This document shows, one piece after another, positions 45,777 to 54,354 of a DNA stretch of 64,000 bases. Both the position numbers and the translations under genes were made by a program. The notes below the pieces were generated by a model. The model did not search any database, was not told the DNA's origin, and worked only from the letters and a program-made list of their open reading frames with translations. This DNA is from Gordonia sp. SID5947. Lineage in GTDB: Bacteria; Actinomycetota; Actinomycetes; Mycobacteriales; Mycobacteriaceae. Numbering within the stretch: the first letter of the stretch is position 1; every line of letters starts with the position of its first letter. The stretch spans positions 3,348,001-3,412,000 of the forward strand of contig NZ_WWHU01000001.1 of NCBI RefSeq assembly GCF_009862785.1. Reading direction: 5' to 3'.

Positions 45777-47117
45777 CTAGTCGAGCCAATCCAGCACCGA
45801 GGCGGCCGTCCAGCTCTGTTGCATGCTGCCCAGCGGCTCACCGGTGAAGGGTTCGTAGTACTCCGCAAAGGCACCGTCGGTGGCCTGGCGCAATCCTTCC
45901 TCCCGAAGACGCGCTGATCGCTCGGTCCATCCGCGACGCGCGAACGCCCAGCTGAACAGCCACGTCATCACCGGCCATACCGGGCCGCGCCAGTACTCCC
46001 GCGGTCGGAAGTCCATCGAGATCGGTGACGTCGAGGGGGGAACCGCGTAACGCAGGTCCGGATGACCACAGAACCGCGGGCCGTCGAACAGCCGTAACAG
46101 CGCCCGCTCACGCTCCCGCGACAACCCGCCACAAATGAGCGGGGCAAACACCGCGATCGTCTCGGTGTTGATCCACGCATCGGCGCGCAGATCGAAATCC
46201 CTTGCTGCACCGTTTCGTTCGTTGGCGGCGGCGACCACTCCGGCGCGGAAACGATCGGCCCACGCACGCAGGTCGCGGACGTCGGACCGCGGCTTCGAAT
46301 AGTCTTCGCCGATGGTCGCGAGCACGTCACAGGCCACCGCAAAGATCGCGCTGACAAAGACGTCCTCCACCGCGAAGCTCATCACCTTGGGGAGGATGTC
46401 GTCGTCGTAGTTGGCCCTCTTCATCTGCTCGACCAGCCACATGTAGCGGTCGTACTCGAGATCGTTGGGCCGCATCGACAGATCCGCGACATGATCGAGG
46501 TCGGCGCGCGAATAGGGCGGAAGGTCGTCGCCGGGAACCACATTCGCGTACGGCCGGTCCCAGCGCGGCGAGTTGTCCATCCCGGACTCCCAGCCGTGGA
46601 ACAGGGTGATGCGACCACGGCCGTTGGGATCCCGTGCGTGGGCGAGCCACCGATGCCACCGCACCAACGAACTCCAGCGCCGATCGATGAACTCGTTTGC
46701 GACCGACCGCGTGGTCCGGCCGTGCCGACGCGAGTGGTCCAGGATGCGCTGCACCGCAATTGCATGCACCGGAGGCTGGGTGATGCCCGAGGTGTCCGGG
46801 TAGTCCGGTGCACACGCGGCGAGTCGCGCGCACTCCCAGCGCGCCGGCCCCGGGAAGTAGCCGTCTCTGCCGTTCGCGAACACGATGTGCGGGATCATCC
46901 CGTTCTCCCATTGCGCGGAGAGCAGGGTGTCCATCTCGATCACGGCACGCTCCACCGACAACGGGGCCAGACCGACGGTCACGAACGCCGCATCCCAACT
47001 CCACATGTGCGGGTACAGCTTGGGCGCGGCGCTCGTCATGGTGCCCAGGTCGTTGCCGCGGAGCAGGTACGCAGCACGTGCGGACAGCTGAGTCGGGGTG
47101 AATCCATACCGGGCCAC
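45777..47117 (-). CDS. Glucosylglycerate hydrolase, GH63 family
   Basis: A 446-residue (alpha/alpha)6-barrel glycosidase closely resembling mycobacterial GgH, which releases glucose and glycerate from the compatible solute glucosylglycerate when nitrogen becomes available after starvation. Diagnostic segments are FTPTQLSARAAYLLRGNDLG, PHMWSWDAAF, GYFPGPARWE, LFHGWESGMDNSPRWD and FAEYYEPFTGEPLGSMQQSW. The catalytic acids correspond to Asp181 and a Glu near 419. The GTG start at 47117 matches the family's N-terminus. Cytoplasmic, with no signal peptide. It is monocistronic and divergent from the SDR gene. Confidence 0.9.
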   Translation of the reverse strand: MARYGFTPTQLSARAAYLLRGNDLGTMTSAAPKLYPHMWSWDAAFVTVGLAPLSVERAVIEMDTLLSAQWENGMIPHIVFANGRDGYFPGPARWECARLAACAPDYPDTSGITQPPVHAIAVQRILDHSRRHGRTTRSVANEFIDRRWSSLVRWHRWLAHARDPNGRGRITLFHGWESGMDNSPRWDRPYANVVPGDDLPPYSRADLDHVADLSMRPNDLEYDRYMWLVEQMKRANYDDDILPKVMSFAVEDVFVSAIFAVACDVLATIGEDYSKPRSDVRDLRAWADRFRAGVVAAANERNGAARDFDLRADAWINTETIAVFAPLICGGLSRERERALLRLFDGPRFCGHPDLRYAVPPSTSPISMDFRPREYWRGPVWPVMTWLFSWAFARRGWTERSARLREEGLRQATDGAFAEYYEPFTGEPLGSMQQSWTAASVLDWLD

Positions 47118-47188
47118 GGGTCGATTCTGCACTGCGCGCCGCGTTGCCGCGCATCGAGGGGAAGCAGCGTGGACACGTGGAGACCCCG

Positions 47189-47194
47189 TAACCT
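47189..47194 (+). promoter_or_regulatory. -10 box TAACCT, leaderless start
   Basis: TAACCT ends 7 nt before GTG 47202 of the SDR gene. Confidence 0.5.
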
Positions 47195-47201
47195 CGATAC
47201 C

Positions 47202-47882
47202 GTGCCCACCGCTCTGATCACCGGGGCAAGCCGCGGACTCGGCGCCGAGATCGCCCGCCGGCTCGCCCCCACCCATGACCTTCTGCTCGGGGGACGTCCA
47301 TCGGACGAACTCGACTCGCTCGCCACGCAGCTGGACGGGGCGAGCACCTTCCCGGTGGAACTCACCGACTACGACGAGGTGGAGGCCGCGACGGAGGCGA
47401 TCGGTGCGCTCGACGTCCTCGTCCACAACGCCGGTGTCGGCACGAGCCTGGAACCGATCGCCGAGACCCCGGTCGAAGAATGGCATCAGGTTCTCGAGGT
47501 GAATCTGGTGGCCGTCGCCGAACTGACCCGATTGCTGCTGCCGGCCCTGCGCGAGGCGCGGGGACACGTGGTGTTCATCAACTCCGGCGCGGGGAGGCGG
47601 GCCAACCCGGGTTGGGCCCCGTACGCGGCCAGCAAATTCGGTCTACGGGCGCTGGCCGACGCGCTGCGCGCCGAAGAGCCGACGCTGCGGGTGACGTCGA
47701 TCTTCCCCGGCCGCATCGATACGGACATGCAACGCGACATCGTCGCTATCGAAGGCGAGGACTACGACCCGTCGAAATTCCTGACGACCTCGTCGGTGGC
47801 CGGCGCGGTGGTGCAGGCGATCGCCACGCCGGCCGACGCACATCCCGAAGAGATCGTGCTCCGGCCGACGGGGCGTGGTTGA
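47202..47882 (+). CDS. Short-chain dehydrogenase/reductase
   Basis: A 226-residue classical SDR with NAD(P)-binding TGASRGLGAEI (about 7-17), HNAGVG (about 76-81), catalytic Ser in FINSGAG and YAASK (Tyr-x3-Lys). GGRPSDELDSL after beta-2 suggests NADP preference. The substrate is unknown. A nearly identical arrangement of a short SDR beside glucosylglycerate hydrolase is not something I can confirm. The leaderless GTG is favoured because the frame upstream overlaps the hydrolase on the other strand. Confidence 0.88.
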   Translation: MPTALITGASRGLGAEIARRLAPTHDLLLGGRPSDELDSLATQLDGASTFPVELTDYDEVEAATEAIGALDVLVHNAGVGTSLEPIAETPVEEWHQVLEVNLVAVAELTRLLLPALREARGHVVFINSGAGRRANPGWAPYAASKFGLRALADALRAEEPTLRVTSIFPGRIDTDMQRDIVAIEGEDYDPSKFLTTSSVAGAVVQAIATPADAHPEEIVLRPTGRG

Positions 47883-47937
47883 CACCCAAGCCGCTCCCGC
47901 TCCGTGAGGGGGTTGACGGACCGGCGAAGTGCCGTCC

Positions 47938-48327
47938 TCAGAGCTGCTTGAGGTCCGACTGCTCCCAGACCGCGCGCATCGACGACACCTTGCCCTCGGC
48001 GTTGAAGACCATGATGTCGATCGGGGTGATCTCGAACTTCATCCCGGACGTCCCGGTGACCAGGGTGAACTCGAAGACCGCGGTGTCTCCGGCGACCCGC
48101 TTCCACTTCAGCGTCGCGGTGCGCTCGTCCATGCCGGTGATCACCGAGTAGAACTCGATGAGCTCTTCACGCGTGGTGCGCAGGTCGGCCCCGATCGGAT
48201 CCTCGACCGATGCGTCCGCCGCATAGAGATCGGCGATCTGCTCGGCGGTCCCCGAATTGAGCAGCTCGACGTAGGCGTCCACCGCCGTGTTGATCTTCTC
48301 GCTCACTGTGCCCTGGTCAACCGTCAT
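47938..48327 (-). CDS. Delta5-3-ketosteroid isomerase-like protein (SnoaL/NTF2 fold)
   Basis: A 129-residue protein. All three catalytic residues of bacterial ketosteroid isomerase are aligned: Tyr19 in AYVELLNSG, Asp43 in ASVEDPIGA and Asp104 in TPIDIMVFN; the C-terminal MRAVWEQSDL matches MQAYWSEVNL of the Pseudomonas enzyme. It should move the C5-C6 double bond of 3-keto-5-ene steroids into conjugation. ATG 48327 has GGAAGG upstream. Its promoter region contains a perfect KstR operator, so it should be induced by steroid (cholesterol) metabolites. Polyketide cyclase is the alternative fold relative, but the intact triad argues for isomerase. Confidence 0.82.
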   Translation of the reverse strand: MTVDQGTVSEKINTAVDAYVELLNSGTAEQIADLYAADASVEDPIGADLRTTREELIEFYSVITGMDERTATLKWKRVAGDTAVFEFTLVTGTSGMKFEITPIDIMVFNAEGKVSSMRAVWEQSDLKQL

Positions 48328-48338
48328 CACAAGCCTTC

Positions 48339-48366
48339 CTCGAAGTAGAACAAGTTCTACTTCGAG
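48339..48366. promoter_or_regulatory. KstR operator (28-bp palindrome)
   Basis: Arms CTCGAAGTAGAAC and GTTCTACTTCGAG (13 bp each) flank a 2-nt centre. The core at 48346-48359, TAGAACAAGTTCTA, fits the published KstR consensus TnnAACnnGTTnnA exactly. It lies 12 bp upstream of the isomerase start. Confidence 0.85.
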
Positions 48367-48378
48367 ACCGTAGCACTG

Positions 48379-49554
48379 TCAGGCGTCGAGACGCTCATAG
48401 ATCGTCGCGTTCGCGAGACCGCCTGCCTCGCACATCGTCTGCAGTGCATACCGCTCGCCCCGCTGCTCGAGCGCATTGATCGCCGTCGTCGCGAGCCGGG
48501 CGCCGCTCGCGCCCAGCGGATGCCCCAAGGCGATGGCCCCGCCGTGCACGTTGACCCGCTCGAGGTCGACCGCGAGTTCACTTGCCCAGGCCAGCACGAC
48601 AGGCGCGAACGCCTCATTGACCTCGAACAATCCGATATCGGCGAGGTCGAGGCCGCTGCGGGCCAGCACCTTGCGGGTCGCCGGGATGATCGCGGTGAGC
48701 ATCAACAGCGGGTCGTCGCCGGCGACCGAGAACGAGTGCACACGTGCCCGCGGACGCAGACCGAGCGCGCGCGCCTTCTCCTCGGACATGATCAGAACCG
48801 CGGCCGATCCGTCGCTGATCTGGCTGGCACTCGCGGCCGTGATCTTCCAGTCGATCTCCGGGAATCTCTCCGCCATCGCCTCGTCGAGGTAGGCCGGCCG
48901 GAGCTTCGCGAGATCGGCGACGGTGCCACCCGTACGGATACCCTCGTCCGCGTCCAGGCCGGCGATCGGCACGATCTCGTTCTCGAACAGACCGTTCTTG
49001 GTGGCCACCGCGGCGAGGTCGTGGGAACGCAACGCGAACTCGTCGATGGCGGTTCGTGAGATGTTCCAGCGCGCCGCGATGAGCTCGGCCGAGATACCCT
49101 GCCCGACAAGCCCATCGGGGTATCGCTTGTCGAAGGCCGCGCCGTTGAGATCTGCCGTCCCCGCGACCGCCGAACCCATCGGAACCCGAGACATCGACTC
49201 CACGCCCGCCGCGACGACGACGTCGTAGGCGCCCGACATCACCCCTTGAGCGGCAAATGCGATCGCCTGCTGACCACTCCCGCACTGCCGGTCGACCGAC
49301 ACCCCCGGCACGGATTCCGGGAAACCCGCGGCCAGCAGGGCACGCCGAGCGATGTTGAAACCTTGCTCTCCGACCTGACTCACCACGCCGGTCACCACGT
49401 CGTCGATCGACGCCGGATCGATGCCCGTGCGCTCGACGATCGCGGACAGGCTGTGTGCCAGCAGGTCGACAGCGTGGACATCGTGCAGGGCGCCGGTGCT
49501 CTTGCCCTTGCCGATCGGCGTCCGGACTGCGTCGACGATGACAGCGTTGGTCAT
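48379..49554 (-). CDS. Acetyl-CoA acetyltransferase (thiolase), FadA5-like
   Basis: A 391-residue thiolase. The nucleophilic Cys is in VDRQCGSGQQ (about residue 90), the His in NVHGGAIALGHPLG, and the second Cys in ALQTMCEAGG. The overall pattern, including QISDGSAAVLIMSEEKARALGLRPRA, resembles the steroid side-chain thiolase FadA5, but also other degradative thiolases. GGAGG precedes the ATG. It lies upstream of the isomerase on the same strand, 51 bp apart, with the KstR site between them; it has its own start region shared with the divergent HxlR gene. Confidence 0.87.
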   Translation of the reverse strand: MTNAVIVDAVRTPIGKGKSTGALHDVHAVDLLAHSLSAIVERTGIDPASIDDVVTGVVSQVGEQGFNIARRALLAAGFPESVPGVSVDRQCGSGQQAIAFAAQGVMSGAYDVVVAAGVESMSRVPMGSAVAGTADLNGAAFDKRYPDGLVGQGISAELIAARWNISRTAIDEFALRSHDLAAVATKNGLFENEIVPIAGLDADEGIRTGGTVADLAKLRPAYLDEAMAERFPEIDWKITAASASQISDGSAAVLIMSEEKARALGLRPRARVHSFSVAGDDPLLMLTAIIPATRKVLARSGLDLADIGLFEVNEAFAPVVLAWASELAVDLERVNVHGGAIALGHPLGASGARLATTAINALEQRGERYALQTMCEAGGLANATIYERLDA

Positions 49555-49615
49555 GGGAGTACCTCCATCTCAGGGCTGACTTTTGTCGGCCATAGTTACG
49601 GGGTACGCCGCTGAC

Positions 49616-49621
49616 TATAGT
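49616..49621 (+). promoter_or_regulatory. -10 box TATAGT for the HxlR gene
   Basis: TATAGT would start a transcript near 49628, giving a short leader with AGGATGG before ATG 49651. Confidence 0.4.
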
Positions 49622-49650
49622 GCTGTCAAGTCAGATATAGGATGGTTCAC

Positions 49651-50139
49651 ATGATGACGTTGACCGGACCGCTCTCCGATCGGGATGCCTGGCAGGCCAC
49701 GAACTGCTCGATCGCCAGGGCCCTCGAGATCGTCGGCACGCGCTCGGCGATCCTGATCCTTCGGGAGGCCTTCTATGGTGCGACGCGGTTCGATCAGTTC
49801 GCGCGACGCGTCGGTATCACCGATGCCGTCGCGGCGGCACGTCTGCGGGAGCTCACCGAGGCGGGCATCTTCGAGAAGGTCCCCTATCGGGAACCCGGAC
49901 AGCGAGCCCGCAGCGAGTACCGGCTGACCCAGATGGGCAACGACCTGCTGCCGGTGATCGTGGGGCTGCTGCAGTGGGGCGATCGATACCTGCAGCCGGA
50001 CGGAGCTCCGCTGCGGCTGAACGACTCCGCGTCCGGTGACGCGGTCACCGTCGATGTCCGAACCATCTCCGGTTCCCGCGCCGAAGGGATCGACGTGCGT
50101 CTCGCGCCCCGTGGTGAGCGCTCGTCGAACACCGACTGA
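49651..50139 (+). CDS. HxlR-family transcriptional regulator
   Basis: A 162-residue winged-helix regulator with the HxlR core NCSIARALEIVGTRSAILIL followed by REAFYGATRFDQFARRVGIT, RLRELTEAGIFEKVPY and YRLTQMGNDLLPVI (about 15-105), plus a 50-residue C-terminal tail of unknown role. ATG 49651 follows AGGATGG; ATG 49642 is an alternative. Divergent from the thiolase and 144 bp upstream of the sulfatase on the same strand, so it may control either. Members of the family often sense quinones or aldehydes. Confidence 0.85.
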   Translation: MMTLTGPLSDRDAWQATNCSIARALEIVGTRSAILILREAFYGATRFDQFARRVGITDAVAAARLRELTEAGIFEKVPYREPGQRARSEYRLTQMGNDLLPVIVGLLQWGDRYLQPDGAPLRLNDSASGDAVTVDVRTISGSRAEGIDVRLAPRGERSSNTD

Positions 50140-50283
50140 ATACGCGGTGACGGCACGCCGCCCGGTGTCCGGTTTCGGTGAATATGGTGCGGGAACCGGC
50201 CGTTCGTGGTGATATCTATGCAGCGCGAGCGACTGGTCTGCGCCGGCGGCCTGTCGACCACTTCACCATGAGGAACGACGCCG

Positions 50284-52620
50284 ATGTCCGAGAGTCCCGC
50301 TTCCGCCTTTCCCACACTCCCGCCACAGGATTCACTGCCGTTCCCCGGCAAGACCTCCGGCTCCCTGGCCGGTCGGACCATGCAAGAGTCCGTCTACTCG
50401 CCGCAGCCCGCGACGAGTCCGCTGCCCGCCGATTCCCCGAACATCCTGGTGGTCTTGATCGACGACGCGGGGCCGGGGCTGCCGAGCACATTCGGCGGCG
50501 AGGTGCGAACCGACACGCTCACGCGGATCCGTGACGAGGGCATCAGCTACAACCGATTCCACACCACCGCGATGTGCTCGCCGACCCGTGCCTCGCTGCT
50601 CACCGGACGCAATCACCATCGGATCGGCAACGGTCAGATCGCGGAACTGGCAAACGATTGGGACGGATACTCTGGTCACATCCCGACCAGCACCGCCCTG
50701 TGCGCCGAGGTCCTCACCGACTATGGTTACGCGACAGCAGCTTTCGGCAAGTGGCACAACACGCCTGCCGAGGAGACCACGCCGGCGGGTCCGTATCACA
50801 ATTGGCCGACCGGCAAAGGTTTCGAGTACTTCTACGGATTCCTGGCGGGAGAGGCGTCGCAGTGGGAGCCGAACCTGGTTCGCAACACCACGAGCGTCCT
50901 CCCGCCCAAGCGACCCGAGGACGGCTACCACCTCAGCGAGGATCTCGCTGACGACGCGATCCACTGGCTACGACAGCACAAGGCCTTCGAGGCCGACAAA
51001 CCGTTCTTCATGTACTGGGCCAGCGGCTGCCTGCACGGCCCGCATCACATCATGAAGGAATGGGCCGACAAGTATGCCGGCAAGTTCGACGACGGGTGGG
51101 ATGCCTACCGCGAGCGCGTGTTCGAGCGTGCCAAGACCCAGGGCTGGATCCCCGACGATGCGGAACTGACCGAACGCGACCCCAGTCTCACCGCGTGGGA
51201 GGACATCCCCGAGGATCAGCGGCCGTTCCAGCGGCGACTGATGGAGGTGGCGGCCGGATATGCCGAACACGTCGACGTCCAGGTCGGCCGCCTCATCGAC
51301 GAGATCGAGAATCTCGGGTACGACGAGAACACCCTGATCCTCTACATCTGGGGCGACAACGGATCGTCGGGAGAAGGACAGAACGGCACGATCAGCGAGC
51401 TCGTCGCGCAGAACGGCATACCCACCACCGTCGACATGCACATCAAAGCGCTCGAGGAGCTCGGGGGACTCGATGTGCTCGGCTCACCCAAGACCGACAA
51501 CCAGTACCACGCCGCCTGGGCGTGGGCGGGCAGCACGCCGTACAAGGGGATGAAACTGCTCGCCTCACATCTCGGCGGGACCCGCAACCCGATGGCGATT
51601 CGATGGCCGAAGGCGATCACTCCGGATTCGCGGCCTCGCAGGCAATTCCACCACTGCAACGACATCGTGCCGACCATCTACGAGGTCATCGGGATCACGC
51701 CGCCCCGCGTGGTCCGCGGTGTCGAGCAGCAGCCGCTCGACGGCGTCAGCTTCGCGTACACCTTCGACGATGCGGAGGCAGACGGGCGGCTGCTCACACA
51801 GTATTTCGAGATCATGGGGAGCCGTGCGATCTACCACGACGGCTGGATGGCATCGGCGTTCGGGCCGCGGTCGCCCTGGGTTCCCGGGCTGCCACCCGGC
51901 ATCGAGGACTGGACTCCCGACCAAGATGTCTGGGAGCTCTACCATCTCGACGAGGACTGGACGCAGGCTCGCGATCTGGCTGCCGAACACCCGGAGAAAC
52001 TCACCCAGCTCAAAGAGATCTTCGCGATCGAGGCAGCTCGCAACAGCGTGTATCCCGTCGGCGGCGGGCTGTGGGTGCCGGTCTATCACCCGGAGATGCG
52101 GATCTCGACCCCTTACCGGGAGTGGACGTTCACCGGTGACATCGTCCGGATGCCGGAGTTCTGTGCGCCCGGCCTCGGCAACCGGGCCAACTCGGTGCAG
52201 ATCGACGCTGAGCTCCCCGACCACGCGAATGGCGTCCTCTATGCCCTCGGCGGTGCCGGTGGCGGCCTCACCTGCTACTTCGACGACGGCCACCTCTGCT
52301 TCGAATACAACCTGTTCATCATGCAGCGCACCAAGTTTCGGAGCTCCGAGCCGATACCGGCGGGCCGTGTGGCACTGGAGATCACCACGGAGTTCGCCGA
52401 GACCCGACCCGGCGGCCCGCTGACCATCACCATGTCCGCGAACGGCGACACAGTGGCGACCGGGTCGGTGCCGATCAGCGTGCCACTACTGTTCTCCGCC
52501 AACGAATGCCTCGACATCGGCACGTGTCTGGGTAGCCCCGTGTCGATGGACTACTACGATCGCGCACCGTTCCCGTTCGAGGGGACGATCGACACGGTGA
52601 AGGTCCGCTACCTGTCCTGA
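50284..52620 (+). CDS. Type I arylsulfatase, second copy
   Basis: A 778-residue formylglycine sulfatase. Metal ligands Asp60-Asp61 are in VVLIDDAG, the modified Cys98 in CSPTR, with GKWHNTPAEE, HGPHH and WGDNGSSGEG as further active-site segments. The C-terminal third contains a beta-rich domain, as in the large AtsA-type enzymes. There is no signal peptide, so the substrate must be imported. GAGGAAC lies upstream of the ATG. Its neighbours are HxlR, thiolase, ketosteroid isomerase and acyl-CoA dehydrogenase, which suggests a steroid or lipid sulfate ester; this is inference. The sequence is intact, unlike sulfatase 1. Confidence 0.9.
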   Translation: MSESPASAFPTLPPQDSLPFPGKTSGSLAGRTMQESVYSPQPATSPLPADSPNILVVLIDDAGPGLPSTFGGEVRTDTLTRIRDEGISYNRFHTTAMCSPTRASLLTGRNHHRIGNGQIAELANDWDGYSGHIPTSTALCAEVLTDYGYATAAFGKWHNTPAEETTPAGPYHNWPTGKGFEYFYGFLAGEASQWEPNLVRNTTSVLPPKRPEDGYHLSEDLADDAIHWLRQHKAFEADKPFFMYWASGCLHGPHHIMKEWADKYAGKFDDGWDAYRERVFERAKTQGWIPDDAELTERDPSLTAWEDIPEDQRPFQRRLMEVAAGYAEHVDVQVGRLIDEIENLGYDENTLILYIWGDNGSSGEGQNGTISELVAQNGIPTTVDMHIKALEELGGLDVLGSPKTDNQYHAAWAWAGSTPYKGMKLLASHLGGTRNPMAIRWPKAITPDSRPRRQFHHCNDIVPTIYEVIGITPPRVVRGVEQQPLDGVSFAYTFDDAEADGRLLTQYFEIMGSRAIYHDGWMASAFGPRSPWVPGLPPGIEDWTPDQDVWELYHLDEDWTQARDLAAEHPEKLTQLKEIFAIEAARNSVYPVGGGLWVPVYHPEMRISTPYREWTFTGDIVRMPEFCAPGLGNRANSVQIDAELPDHANGVLYALGGAGGGLTCYFDDGHLCFEYNLFIMQRTKFRSSEPIPAGRVALEITTEFAETRPGGPLTITMSANGDTVATGSVPISVPLLFSANECLDIGTCLGSPVSMDYYDRAPFPFEGTIDTVKVRYLS

Positions 52621-52645
52621 CGACCGGCTGGCCGGACGAGACCCG

Positions 52646-53839
52646 TCACCTCAGGTCCGCGCTCGACTTCCCCAGCACCCGCCGCGCGATGATCAGCTGC
52701 TGGATCTGCTGGGTGCCCTCGAAGATGTCGAGGATCTTGGCGTCGCGCGCCCACTTCTCGAGCAACATGGTCTCCGAGAACCCCGCGGTGGCACCGACTT
52801 CCACGGCCTTGTTCGTCACATCGGTGACCGTGCGGCCTGCCTTCGCCTTCGACATCGACGCCTCGCTGGAGTTGGGCAGCTTGTTGTCGGCCATCCACGC
52901 CGCCCGCACCGTGTGCAACCACGATGCCTCCCAATCGGATTCGAGTCGGATGAACTCGCATACCGACGCGTGCTGGGCCGCGGCAGGCTTGTCGTAGTCG
53001 ATGGTGTGCCCCGCCTCGGAGAGCATGCGCCGGAGTTCTTCGAGCGCTGCGCGGCCGAGTCCGATCGCCATCGCGGCCACCACGGGACGCGTGTTGTCGA
53101 AGGTCTGCATCACGCCGGCGAACGCCTTCTTGGTGTCCACCTCGGGTGAGCCGAGCAGGTTGTCGGCGGGGACACGTGCGTTCTCGAATCGCAGCACCGC
53201 GGTGTCCGAGGCCCGGATGCCGAGCTTGTGCTCCAGGCGAGCGACCGTGACACCCTCGGTGGTCATCGGCACCACGAAGCTCTTGATCGCGGCGCGGCCC
53301 GCGCTCCGGTCCACGGTCGCCCAGACCACCACGTGGTCGGCTCGGGACCCGGCGGTGACGAAGATCTTCTCGCCGTTGATCACGTAGTCGTCGCCATCGC
53401 GGGTGGCCGTGGTCGACACCGCCGCGGAATCCGAGCCGAAGCTCGGCTCGGTGATGGCCATTGCGGCCCACACGCCGGAGAACTTCTCGAGCTGCTCTTC
53501 GGTCGCCACGGCGGCGATGGCGGCATTGCCGAGCCCCTGTCCGGGAATCGAGAGGAGTAGACCGACATCTCCCCAACTCATCTCGCGGGCGGAGATCAGG
53601 GCGCGCATGTTGGGACCGTTCAGCGAGGGCGCGTCCGAATCGGGGGCGTCACCGTCGGACTCGTTCTCCTTCGAACGGCCCTGTTTCGCGAGTTTGCCCA
53701 GTTCATCGAGCTCGGTCGGGTACTCGTGCTCAGCCTTGTCGTACTTGCGGGAGATCGGCCGGAAGATGTGCTCGGCCGCGAGATGGGTGCGCTCGACCGC
53801 CGAGTCAAAAGTCGACGGGAGCTCCAGGTTGATCGCCAT
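52646..53839 (-). CDS. Acyl-CoA dehydrogenase (FadE type)
   Basis: A 397-residue FAD-dependent acyl-CoA dehydrogenase that introduces the alpha,beta double bond of a CoA ester. Segments include WAAMAITEPSFGSDSAAVST (FAD/substrate), NGEKIFVTAGSRAD, ARLEHKLGIRASDTAVLRFE and the C-terminal ILDIFEGTQQIQQLIIARR, whose Glu is the usual catalytic base position. The N-terminal INLELPSTFDSAVE and PISRKYDKAEHEYP are typical of a mycobacterial FadE subgroup. A TTAC/GTAA dyad overlaps its promoter. Convergent with sulfatase 2. Confidence 0.88.
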   Translation of the reverse strand: MAINLELPSTFDSAVERTHLAAEHIFRPISRKYDKAEHEYPTELDELGKLAKQGRSKENESDGDAPDSDAPSLNGPNMRALISAREMSWGDVGLLLSIPGQGLGNAAIAAVATEEQLEKFSGVWAAMAITEPSFGSDSAAVSTTATRDGDDYVINGEKIFVTAGSRADHVVVWATVDRSAGRAAIKSFVVPMTTEGVTVARLEHKLGIRASDTAVLRFENARVPADNLLGSPEVDTKKAFAGVMQTFDNTRPVVAAMAIGLGRAALEELRRMLSEAGHTIDYDKPAAAQHASVCEFIRLESDWEASWLHTVRAAWMADNKLPNSSEASMSKAKAGRTVTDVTNKAVEVGATAGFSETMLLEKWARDAKILDIFEGTQQIQQLIIARRVLGKSSADLR

Positions 53840-53847
53840 GCCGATAT

Positions 53848-53863
53848 CTTACTCATCGGTAAG
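53848..53863. promoter_or_regulatory. TetR-type dyad upstream of the acyl-CoA dehydrogenase
   Basis: CTTAC-6 nt-GTAAG lies 9-24 bp upstream of the fadE start. The TTAC...GTAA form resembles operators of TetR-type fatty-acid regulators, but no such regulator is in the window. Confidence 0.45.
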
Positions 53864-53889
53864 TTCTTTTCCAACCCTTCCCGTCGGCC

Positions 53890-53895
53890 TACTCT
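53890..53895 (+). promoter_or_regulatory. -10 box TACTCT, leaderless start
   Basis: TACTCT ends 6 nt before GTG 53902 of the TfoX-like gene. Confidence 0.45.
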
Positions 53896-53901
53896 CGAGG
53901 C

Positions 53902-54234
53902 GTGGCCTACGACGACGACCTCGCCCACCGTATTCGCGCGATGTTGGCCGCCGAATGCGGACTGAACGAGAAGTCGATGTTCGGCGGCCTCGCCTTTCTG
54001 ATCAACGGCAACATGGCCCTCGCCGCCAGTGGGCAGGGCGGCCTCATGGTGCGGGTCCCGCCGGAGGAGACCGAGGTACTCCTCGAGTTCGACCACACCG
54101 CCCCCATGGTGATGTCCGGCCGTGACACCCGCGGCTGGCTGCGTATCTCCGATGACGGCATCCGAACCGAACGCCAACTGCGTCGGTGGGTCAGCATCGG
54201 CGCCGACTGCGCCCGCAAGCTCCCGCCCAAATAG
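53902..54234 (+). CDS. TfoX N-terminal-domain protein
   Basis: A 110-residue cytoplasmic protein consisting only of the TfoX/Sxy N-terminal domain: KSMFGGLAFLINGNMALAAS and the later RDTRGWLRIS. Full TfoX regulates competence in gammaproteobacteria, but stand-alone N-domain proteins in actinobacteria have no known role. Leaderless GTG start predicted. Its end is 10 bp from the first copy of the 66-bp palindromic repeat. Confidence 0.82.
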   Translation: MAYDDDLAHRIRAMLAAECGLNEKSMFGGLAFLINGNMALAASGQGGLMVRVPPEETEVLLEFDHTAPMVMSGRDTRGWLRISDDGIRTERQLRRWVSIGADCARKLPPK

Positions 54235-54243
54235 TTCGCGCCC

Positions 54244-54309
54244 GCAAACGCGCACCGAACAGGCTCGCGCGCATGTCGCGACGTGCGCGTCGTCGTAGCG
54301 GGTGCGCGT
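54244..54309. repeat. 66-bp palindromic repeat, copy A
   Basis: Conserved blocks GCAAACGCGCACC, the self-complementary core GCGCAYGTCGCGACRTGCGC, and CGGGTGCGCGT, separated by variable spacers. Outer arms (ACGCGCACC and GGTGCGCGT) pair around the core, giving a cruciform-capable element. Copy B at 55185-55250 has the same length and orientation. Confidence 0.8.
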
Positions 54310-54354
54310 TCATCTCGGATGAAACCAGCCGGGGCCACCGCGCGTCCTATCCCC

